From contig SKNL01000064.1 of assembly GCA_007120555.1 (NCBI GenBank), forward strand, positions 1-12,354: DNA of 12,354 bases, read 5' to 3'. Origin of the DNA: Balneolales bacterium. GTDB taxonomy: Bacteria; Bacteroidota; Rhodothermia; Balneolales; Natronogracilivirgulaceae. Below, one piece after another: positions 1 through 5,913 of the stretch. The position numbers and the translations under genes were made by a program. The notes beneath the pieces were generated by a model, which was not told where the DNA came from, did not search any database, and saw nothing but the letters and a program-made list of their open reading frames with translations. The first letter of the stretch is position 1. Each line of letters begins with the position of its first letter.

Positions 1-30
1 GGAAAAGCCGCAGACGGAAAAGCCGCTGAC
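1..30 (+). repeat. 15-bp tandem repeat, two copies
   Basis: GGAAAAGCCGCAGAC (1-15) is followed directly by GGAAAAGCCGCTGAC (16-30), with one mismatch. In frame 1 each unit encodes GKAAD. The array may extend to the left beyond the window. A more diverged unit follows at 25-66 (ADGNVIGQKAADAK) and again at 81-122, shifted by 56 bp, which is not a multiple of three. Confidence 0.75.
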
Positions 31-69
31 GGGAATGTGATTGGCCAAAAAGCGGCAGATGCAAAATGA
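1..69 (+). CDS. C-terminal tail of an upstream gene (partial, GKAAD repeats)
   Basis: Frame 1 is open from the window edge to a TGA at 67-69 and encodes 22 residues, starting GKAADGKAADGNV and ending QKAADAK. The composition (Gly, Lys, Ala, Asp) and the pentapeptide repeat suggest a hydrophilic, probably disordered C-terminal tail; the rest of the gene lies outside the window. The frame is chosen only because it gives regular repeats and no early stop. The function cannot be told from this fragment. The TGA overlaps an ATG at 66-68 (ATGA), and similar repeat residues continue in that other frame, so the stop could also be the result of an indel in a longer tail. Confidence 0.4.
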   Translation, partial: GKAADGKAADGNVIGQKAADAK

Positions 70-263
70 AAGATAATCTGTTGACAGGTAACGTGAATGA
101 CGGAAAACCAGCGGATGAAAAGATGACAGCCGGAAGGTTTGTTAATGACAATGATAATGAAACCGCTGGAAGTGAAGTGAAAAGCACTGGTAAATCAACC
201 GTTAGGGTACTTTTATGTGAGTTTTCCCTTCCAAGGAACCTTTTCCGGCTGCTTGAACGTTGA
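66..263 (+). other. Small ORF or frameshifted continuation of the repeat tail
   Basis: An ATG at 66 overlaps the TGA of the upstream frame (ATGA) and opens 65 codons to a TGA at 261-263. Its first part reads LTGNVNDGKPADEK (81-122), which lines up with ADGNVIGQKAADAK in frame 1 (25-66). The end of the ORF (from about residue 46, RVLLCEFSLPRN) has no repeat character and looks like random translation. Three readings are possible: a frameshifted, decayed end of the upstream gene; a translationally coupled small gene; or chance. I favour the first, with low certainty. I see no other gene between 70 and 302 and no clear terminator or promoter for the pterin operon there. Confidence 0.2.
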
Positions 264-302
264 CGTATTTCCGACAACACAAACCAACCTTTTCAGCAAA
301 CC

Positions 303-722
303 GTGGTATACGTCACCCGCAAAGAGCACTTCACTGCCGCCCACCGGCTCCATAATCCGGGTAAAAGTCCGGAGTGGAACCAGGCTACTTTCGGACCATG
401 CAACCATCCGAACTGGCATGGGCACAATTACGAGATACAAGTGACCGTTGCAGGTGAGCCCGATCCTGAAACGGGTTATGTTGTGGACCTCGGAAAACTG
501 AAGCATGTGATCCGGGATCGCATCATCGCAAAATGTGATCACAAAAACCTGAATCTCGACGTGGATTTTCTCGAGGGAGTCATTCCCTCGGCCGAAAATC
601 TTGCAAAATCCTTTTTTTACGAACTTCAGGATGATGTGGCGGCGATTTGCAAAAACGGAACACTTCACTCTGTCAAGCTGTTTGAAACAGAACGAAATAT
701 AGCTGAATACCGGGAAGACTAA
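303..722 (+). CDS. 6-pyruvoyl-tetrahydropterin synthase / 6-carboxytetrahydropterin synthase (QueD) family
   Basis: This is a 139-residue member of the PTPS/QueD family (COG0720), which acts on 7,8-dihydroneopterin triphosphate. Zinc ligands are H14, H39 and H41 (the HGHNY motif), the catalytic Cys is C33, the Asp-His pair is D79-H80 in CDHKNLN, and a Glu sits at E130 in ETERN. The spacing C33-x5-H39-G-H41 matches mammalian 6-pyruvoyl-tetrahydropterin synthase (PTPS-II) rather than E. coli QueD (C-x3-HGH). The product may therefore be a pyruvoyl-pterin on a biopterin-type route, although automatic annotation would probably say QueD. The start is the GTG at 303: the frame is closed at 261-263, and starting at VYVTRKEHF places H14 where the family expects it. 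No Shine-Dalgarno is visible. folE2, the enzyme that makes its substrate, starts 18 nt after the stop, so the two form an operon. The family is certain; the exact reaction is inferred. Confidence 0.95.
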   Translation: MVYVTRKEHFTAAHRLHNPGKSPEWNQATFGPCNHPNWHGHNYEIQVTVAGEPDPETGYVVDLGKLKHVIRDRIIAKCDHKNLNLDVDFLEGVIPSAENLAKSFFYELQDDVAAICKNGTLHSVKLFETERNIAEYRED

Positions 723-740
723 CTCATCCATTCTTATCCA

Positions 741-1640
741 ATGATTACCTCGACACTCAAACGATTTTACGATCCGACGTTCACTGTTACCGATGCTTAC
801 AAAAGCACCTTGCCTGATCTGCAAAACGGGCCGGCTTCTCTCATAGAAGGCGCCAATGTGCCGATTCAGCAGGTGGGTATTTCCAACTTCCGTCTGCCCC
901 TGAAGTATGCAACCCGCGATGGCCAGGTTCTGGCACTTGAAACTTCCGTGGACGGCTATGTAAGCCTGGATGCAGGGAAGAAAGGAATCAATATGAGCCG
1001 GATCATCCGTACATTCTATGAATTCAAGGATGAGGTTATGTCCCAGGAGGTGCTGGAGTATATACTGCGGGCTTACCGTGACAACCTGGAAAGCAAGGAG
1101 AGTTATGTGAGACTCCATGTGAACTTCCCGATGATGCAGGAAAGTCTTCGATCCGAAATGAGCGGCTACCAGTACTATCCGCTATCCTTCGAGGGCCATA
1201 TGGATGAGCGTGGGCGACTGCGCATGTTCATGCATCTTGATTTTGAATACAGCAGCTCTTGCCCATGCTCTTTTGAACTTGCCGAGCACGCCCGGAATAC
1301 ACGAGATGTAGCCGCTATTTCGCACAGTCAGCGCAGCGTCACCAATGTAACAGTGGAATGCACCTCGTTTATCGAGCCCGAGTCGTTGATTGAACACCTT
1401 CGGAATGCCCTGAAAACCGAAACACAGGTGATGGTCAAACGTGAGGATGAGCAGGCCTTTGCCGAGTTGAACGGGGCTTACCAGAAGTTTGTCGAAGATG
1501 CAGCACGCCTGATCTATGATCACCTGAATCGCGTTCCTGAGGTGCGGGACTTCGTAGTCCGCTGCAATCACATGGAAAGCCTCCACAGCCACGATGCCAT
1601 CAGCCGCATCTGCAAGGGAGTGCCAGGCGGCCTTCGCTGA
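741..1640 (+). CDS. folE2: GTP cyclohydrolase FolE2 (type IB)
   Basis: This 299-residue protein converts GTP to 7,8-dihydroneopterin triphosphate, the first step of folate, queuosine and biopterin synthesis. It belongs to the prokaryote-specific FolE2 family (COG1469, T-fold), unrelated in sequence to the common zinc enzyme FolE. Signatures are QQVGISNFRLPL near residues 43-54, KKGINMSRI (80-88), CPCS (174-177), SHSQRS (194-199) and the ending ESLHSHDAI. Likely metal ligands are C174, H195 and E252. The His-to-Glu spacing of 57 agrees with the characterised Neisseria enzyme as I remember it, while the Cys-to-His stretch is about nine residues longer. The ATG at 741 lies 18 nt after the PTPS stop, without a clear Shine-Dalgarno. 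FolE2 enzymes tolerate metals other than zinc and in some bacteria are used under zinc limitation. No zinc-regulator site is evident here, and no second cyclohydrolase is in the window. Confidence 0.95.
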   Translation: MITSTLKRFYDPTFTVTDAYKSTLPDLQNGPASLIEGANVPIQQVGISNFRLPLKYATRDGQVLALETSVDGYVSLDAGKKGINMSRIIRTFYEFKDEVMSQEVLEYILRAYRDNLESKESYVRLHVNFPMMQESLRSEMSGYQYYPLSFEGHMDERGRLRMFMHLDFEYSSSCPCSFELAEHARNTRDVAAISHSQRSVTNVTVECTSFIEPESLIEHLRNALKTETQVMVKREDEQAFAELNGAYQKFVEDAARLIYDHLNRVPEVRDFVVRCNHMESLHSHDAISRICKGVPGGLR

Positions 1641-1718
1641 TCTGCTTCCCCGTGTACCGAAATCAAGTTTCGCGCGTATGTGGCCGGGCCAGTTGCCGAT
1701 AACTGACCCTCTGACCTG

Positions 1719-1752
1719 TTGCCACATCCCAAAAATTGCCACATTCCAAAAA
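1719..1752. repeat. 17-bp perfect-spacing tandem repeat between convergent genes
   Basis: TTGCCACATCCCAAAAA (1719-1735) is followed immediately by TTGCCACATTCCAAAAA (1736-1752), with one mismatch. It lies in the 134-bp gap between the stop codons of folE2 and kgd, which converge. No strong GC stem followed by a T run was found in this gap, so no ordinary intrinsic terminator is called for either gene. Confidence 0.8.
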
Positions 1753-1774
1753 CCGCTTTTGTACTCTGTTGGTT

Positions 1775-4700
1775 CTATTCACCAAGCGCTTCGCGAATCA
1801 GCAATTCTTGCTCTGCGGCATGAATTTGAGCAGATCCGGTCGCAGGTGAGGCAGAGGCAACACGTCCGGCATATTCCAGTTTCATGCCATCACCGAGAAG
1901 CTCATGCATGCGCGGTTGGACGAAACTCCAGCCACCCATATTTTTGGGTTCTTCCTGACACCAGGCCACCGATTCAGTATTCCCATATTTGGCGAGGATC
2001 TCTTTGAGGCTTTCGTCGGGAAACGGATAGAACTGTTCCATCCGCACAACAGCAACATCTTCTCTTTCCTCTTTTTCGCGCAGGTCCAGCAGGTCGTAAA
2101 AGACCTTGCCGGAGCAGAATACCAGGCGCTTGACGGAGGATGCATCGGTGACCGTATCATCATCCAGCACTTCATGGAACGATCCCATGGCCAACTCCTC
2201 AATACTGCTCACGACCCTGGTATGCCGCAGCAGGCTTTTGGGCGTCATGATCACGAGCGGTTTCTTGGCGATACGCAAGGCCTGTCTCCGCAGGATATGG
2301 TAGAACTGCGCCGGCGTAGTGCAATTGACCACCTGCAGATTGTTGTCGGCACAAAGCTGCAGGTATCGCTCAAGGCGGGCGGATGAGTGCTCTGGTCCCT
2401 GTCCCTCATATCCATGCGGAAGGAGCAATACTATGCCGCTGGTCTGTCGCCATTTGGATTCACTTGCAGCGATATACTGGTCAATGATGATCTGGGCGCC
2501 GTTGCTGAAATCTCCAAACTGCGCCTCCCATAGCACCAGGGTTTCGGGACGCAGGCTGCTGTAACCGAACTCGAATCCGACTACTGCAAACTCGCTCAAA
2601 AGGCTGTTGTATATTTTGAACGTAGCCTGGTCCTCCTCGAGGTTGTTCAGGGGAACAAAAATCTGATCTTTTTCGGTACCATGCAGTACCGCATGCCTGT
2701 GAGAGAAGGTCCCTCGTTCGGAATCCTGCCCGGTCAGCCGAACCGGATGCTTTTCGACAAGCAGACTGCCGAAAGCCAGCGCCTCTGCAAAACCCCAGTC
2801 GATTTTTTTCTGATTCTTTTCTACGATTTCATTTCGTTTGGCCAGGATCCGGAGCAGTTTCGGATTGGCGTCAAAGTCCTGTGGAAGGGTGTTAAGGTTG
2901 CGGCCGATATCCTTGAGTTTGTCCAGATCATAGGTAGTATCCGGTATGTGTTTGGCCCACTCTTTCTGCTTCAAATCCTTGCGCTTCAGATGCTCCTGGG
3001 TAAGTTGCCCGATACTGCCGGCTTTCCGGGCATCCTTGAATGCAGCTTCAAGCAAATCGTCAAATTCATCAAAGATTTGCTGCACTTCCTTCTTGGTCAA
3101 TTCGCCCCGCTCCACCAGCTGGCGGGTGTAGTGCTCGCGCACACTCGGATGGCCCTGGATCTCCTTGTACAGATAAGGTTGTGTAAAGACCGGCTCGTCC
3201 CCTTCGTTGTGCCCGTGCTTGCGGTAGCAGATCAGGTCAATGACCACATCCTTCCCAAATTTCTGGCGGTAATCGAGCGCCAGCTTCATGCTTTGGATGG
3301 CGGCTTCCGGTTCATCGCCATTCACGTGGAAAATCGGCGCCAGGATCATTTTAGCCAGGTCCGAAGCGTATTCCGTGGAACGTCCGTCCCTGGGAAGTGT
3401 CGTAAACCCGATCTGGTTGTTGATGATCAGGTGTATCGTGCCGCCGGTAGAATAGCCGTCGAGCTGCGACATGTTGAGCGTCTCGGCAACAACGCCCTGG
3501 CCGGCAAAGGCCGCATCACCGTGGATCAGCAGCGGCACCACTTTTTCAGGCGCCTTCTTTTTGCCAATCTTGTCCTGAAGCGCCCTTGCGGCACCTTCGA
3601 CCACCGGATTTACCGACTCCAGATGGCTGGGGTTGGGCATCAGCAGCATGTTGATCTCCTTGTCATCACTGTTCTTGTACACTGCTGTGGTGCCAAGGTG
3701 GTACTTGACGTCACCGGTGCCCATGGCACTTTCCGGGTCAATGTTTCCTTCAAACTCTGCAAATACTTTTTTATAGGATTTGCCCATGGTGTTCACAAGC
3801 ACATTCAGCCTCCCGCGGTGCGCCATGCCCAGTACAACATCGCTGACATCGTAACTGCCCGCCCGCTCCAGCAGATAATCGAGCATCGGTATGACACTAT
3901 CCGCTCCTTCAAGGGAGAAGCGCTTGTGGCCGATGTATTTTTTGTGGAGAAACTCTTCGAAAGCGCTGGCCTGATTCAGTTTGTGCAGGATGCGTCGCTT
4001 CTGCTCCTTGGTAAGCTCCGGATCGTTCATGCACGATTCCATGGTGTCCCGCAGCCAGGAACGCTCTTCAACCTCCAGAATGTGCGTGTACTCGGCACCG
4101 ATGTACCCGCAATAGGTCTTTCTGAGGATGTCAATGATGTTGCGCAGGGAAGTAACCTGATCCGATCCGCCGAGGTAGGGCACATAGAACTTGCGGTCCA
4201 GATCCCACATGGTAAGGCCATGGTAATGGAAATCAAGCTCGGGATTGTACCCGGTACCGAACTGCAGTGGATTCAACTCGGCCATGACGTGTCCGTGCCT
4301 GCGGTAACGGTCCACCAGGCGGCTTACCGCCACTGCTTTTTTATCCGACTCGACCCGGTCCGAACCGCCATCCAGAAAACCGGTGTACTGATCCTCGCCG
4401 AACGGGATGGGCTCGTAGGGTATGTTCAACTCTTCAAAAATGGACTCAAAGAAATCAGTCGGTCCGGCCAGGAACTCCTGTATGCGGGCCAGGAAAGATC
4501 CCGACTCGGCGCCCTGGATGATGCGATGATCGTAGGTGCAGGTCACGTTCATGACCATGCTGATACCCAGGTGGCTCAACAGTTCCTGTGACATCGACTG
4601 GAACTCGGCGGGATAGTTCATGGCACCGGTGGCAATAATGGCGCCCTGCCCTTTCATCAATCTCGGCATGGATGATACCGTGCCGATCGTACCCGGATTG

Positions 4701-5539
4701 GTGATGGTTATGGTCGTATCCTGGAAGTCGCCGACTTCAAGCTTGCCTTTCCGGGCCCTGTCGATGAGGTCCGGGAACGCATGCAAAAACTCACTGAAGG
4801 ACATCTTGTCGACATCCTTGATGTTCGGAACCACCAGGTTGCGCGACCCGTCCTTGTTCGGAAGGTCGATTGCTATACCCAGGTTCACACCCTTCGGCAT
4901 AACACGCGCCGGCTTGCCATCCTTCTGCCCGTAATGATGGTTGAGCTGGGGATATTCCCTGAGCGCCCGGACTACGGCCCAGCCGATGAAATGGGTCAGT
5001 GTTGCCTTTGGCTGCAACCGTTTTTCCAGGTAGCTGTTGATGATGCGCCGGTCCTCCATCAACATTTTCACCGGAATGACCCGCAATGAAGTGGCTGTAG
5101 GCAACTCCAGGCTCGACTCCATGTTGGTTGCCAGCTTGCCTGCCGCTCCTTTCAATGTCTTGAACTCGAAAAGCTCATCATCCTCAGTGTCAGAAGGTTC
5201 TTTCTCAGCTTTCTGCTCAGGTGCCTTCTTGTCGCGCCGCTTCGCCTCCGCATCCTTTTCTGCCGGAGCCCTTGCCTTATCGTCCGCCGTCTTCCTGTCG
5301 TCCGCTTTTTTTCTGACGGCCCGCTCCTTGTCGCTCTCGACGCGATCATCCCCTTTTGCGTCCGGCTTTTCCGCGGTTTCCGTGCCGGCGTCCGCTTCCT
5401 TTGCCTGTTTGCCGTTCCCCATTTCATCAAAATACTGACGCCAGTATTCCGGCACGGATTCCGGATTTTCCAGGTATTGATCGTACAGCTCCTCAACAAG
5501 AGCTGCGTTGGGGCCGAATTGCGATTCTATCTGCTTCAA
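1775..5539 (-). CDS. kgd: Fused 2-oxoglutarate dehydrogenase/decarboxylase (E2 succinyltransferase + E1o)
   Basis: This 1254-residue enzyme of the Kgd/OdhA type decarboxylates 2-oxoglutarate with thiamine diphosphate in the TCA cycle and carries the succinyl-transfer domain on the same chain. Order: an N-terminal E1o helix segment (1-40, ending in EYWRQYFDEM); a highly charged Lys/Asp/Glu/Ala linker (about 41-122); an E2 acyltransferase core (about 128-375) with the catalytic motif DHRIIQGAESG (H338); then E1o (about 400-1254) with GMAHRGRLN (571-578), NPSHLESVNP (636-645), the thiamine diphosphate motif GDAAFAG...INNQ (674-709), HGHNEGDEP (775-783) and QEEPKNMGGW near the end. No lipoyl or peripheral-subunit-binding domain is visible, as in actinobacterial Kgd, so lipoyl groups must come from another E2 protein. 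The start is a TTG at 5539: the frame is closed 22-24 nt upstream and there is no Shine-Dalgarno. The gene stands alone on the - strand. Confidence 0.96.
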   Translation of the reverse strand: MKQIESQFGPNAALVEELYDQYLENPESVPEYWRQYFDEMGNGKQAKEADAGTETAEKPDAKGDDRVESDKERAVRKKADDRKTADDKARAPAEKDAEAKRRDKKAPEQKAEKEPSDTEDDELFEFKTLKGAAGKLATNMESSLELPTATSLRVIPVKMLMEDRRIINSYLEKRLQPKATLTHFIGWAVVRALREYPQLNHHYGQKDGKPARVMPKGVNLGIAIDLPNKDGSRNLVVPNIKDVDKMSFSEFLHAFPDLIDRARKGKLEVGDFQDTTITITNPGTIGTVSSMPRLMKGQGAIIATGAMNYPAEFQSMSQELLSHLGISMVMNVTCTYDHRIIQGAESGSFLARIQEFLAGPTDFFESIFEELNIPYEPIPFGEDQYTGFLDGGSDRVESDKKAVAVSRLVDRYRRHGHVMAELNPLQFGTGYNPELDFHYHGLTMWDLDRKFYVPYLGGSDQVTSLRNIIDILRKTYCGYIGAEYTHILEVEERSWLRDTMESCMNDPELTKEQKRRILHKLNQASAFEEFLHKKYIGHKRFSLEGADSVIPMLDYLLERAGSYDVSDVVLGMAHRGRLNVLVNTMGKSYKKVFAEFEGNIDPESAMGTGDVKYHLGTTAVYKNSDDKEINMLLMPNPSHLESVNPVVEGAARALQDKIGKKKAPEKVVPLLIHGDAAFAGQGVVAETLNMSQLDGYSTGGTIHLIINNQIGFTTLPRDGRSTEYASDLAKMILAPIFHVNGDEPEAAIQSMKLALDYRQKFGKDVVIDLICYRKHGHNEGDEPVFTQPYLYKEIQGHPSVREHYTRQLVERGELTKKEVQQIFDEFDDLLEAAFKDARKAGSIGQLTQEHLKRKDLKQKEWAKHIPDTTYDLDKLKDIGRNLNTLPQDFDANPKLLRILAKRNEIVEKNQKKIDWGFAEALAFGSLLVEKHPVRLTGQDSERGTFSHRHAVLHGTEKDQIFVPLNNLEEDQATFKIYNSLLSEFAVVGFEFGYSSLRPETLVLWEAQFGDFSNGAQIIIDQYIAASESKWRQTSGIVLLLPHGYEGQGPEHSSARLERYLQLCADNNLQVVNCTTPAQFYHILRRQALRIAKKPLVIMTPKSLLRHTRVVSSIEELAMGSFHEVLDDDTVTDASSVKRLVFCSGKVFYDLLDLREKEEREDVAVVRMEQFYPFPDESLKEILAKYGNTESVAWCQEEPKNMGGWSFVQPRMHELLGDGMKLEYAGRVASASPATGSAQIHAAEQELLIREALGE

Positions 5540-5555
5540 GGTCGGAGTGGTTTTA

Positions 5556-5598
5556 CGGTTTCAGATTGTTATCTGTATTGCGGTTTCAGGTTGTTATC
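5556..5598. repeat. 18-bp direct repeat upstream of kgd (possible operator)
   Basis: CGGTTTCAGATTGTTATC (5556-5573) and CGGTTTCAGGTTGTTATC (5581-5598) differ at one base and are 25 bp apart start to start. Read toward kgd, each unit is GATAACAAnCTGAAACCG, and the nearer one ends 16 bp before the TTG start. Two close copies in the leader of a TCA-cycle gene suggest a regulator-binding pair or an RNA element. A simple local duplication is equally possible. The repeats have no obvious internal dyad symmetry. Confidence 0.75.
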
Positions 5599-5631
5599 AT
5601 GGATCGGATGCCGATTGTTCAAACGCTGAGG

Positions 5632-5639
5632 CAAACATA
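5632..5639 (-). promoter_or_regulatory. Possible kgd promoter, -7 box TATGTTTG
   Basis: On the - strand TATGTTTG matches the Bacteroidota -7 consensus TAnnTTTG exactly. A start of transcription a few bases downstream would give a leader of roughly 85 nt containing both copies of the 18-bp repeat. No TTTG or TTG is found 19-21 bp upstream as the -33 element, and an eight-base degenerate motif can occur by chance. Confidence 0.25.
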
Positions 5640-5750
5640 CGTGTTGCATGTCGTAACGGAGTAGCATCTAATATATCCTTTATTATCCCATTATCTACTG
5701 TATCATACATCCCACATAACGAAAAGCATACGAAAAACGTTGACATTTTT

Positions 5751-5759
5751 TGTTATAAT
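5751..5759 (+). promoter_or_regulatory. Extended -10 promoter for the pepF-GAF-deoB operon
   Basis: TGTTATAAT is a perfect extended -10 element (TGn plus TATAAT), about 155 nt before the pepF start. A TTGACA lies at 5740-5745, but only 8 bp from the -10 box, too close to act as its -35 element. An extended -10 promoter can work without one. The predicted transcript start is near 5766, leaving a leader of about 148 nt. Confidence 0.45.
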
Positions 5760-5850
5760 CCCACATCGGGACCACCCTGAAAACAGCATTGGACTTCTGT
5801 CCGGAAAACACCTCGTCCCTCATCGGCAAAAGTGATTTTCCCCGGCGTGA

Positions 5851-5878
5851 TGCATGAACGGACCTGTTTTCCGATGCA
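5851..5878 (+). promoter_or_regulatory. Leader hairpin upstream of pepF
   Basis: TGCAT (5851-5855) pairs with ATGCA (5874-5878), and CGGA (5859-5862) pairs with TCCG (5870-5873). This gives a nine-pair stem with a three-base bulge (GAA) and a seven-base loop. It sits 35 nt before the pepF GTG. It is not followed by a T run, so it is not an intrinsic terminator. It may affect translation or RNA stability; no known riboswitch class was recognised. Confidence 0.3.
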
Positions 5879-5913
5879 AAGATTCTTGATTCAAATAAAA
5901 CATAAGGTTATAC

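Larger units (their letters stand above)
5540..5913. other. Divergent intergenic region between kgd and pepF
   Basis: These 374 bp hold the 5' leaders of kgd (leftward) and of the pepF operon (rightward). I see no gene; the short frames here give no plausible protein. The region is AT-richer than its neighbours, especially 5660-5760. It contains the 18-bp direct repeat nearest kgd, one Bacteroidota-like -7 box for kgd, one extended -10 box for pepF and one leader hairpin, each listed separately. Confidence 0.7.

Noticed and set aside
213..1118. - strand ORF (301 codons) over the PTPS gene and folE2
   Set aside because: It spans two well-identified genes on the other strand and gives a Cys/His-rich translation without family features.
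2681..4591. Long + strand ORF (636 codons) antisense to kgd
   Set aside because: It lies wholly inside kgd, whose protein has all E2 and E1 motifs. The antisense translation shows no recognisable domain and is explained by the codon use of kgd on the other strand.
5740..5759. TTGACA plus TATAAT as an ordinary sigma-70 promoter
   Set aside because: The spacer is 8 bp instead of about 17, so the two boxes cannot work together; only the extended -10 reading is kept.
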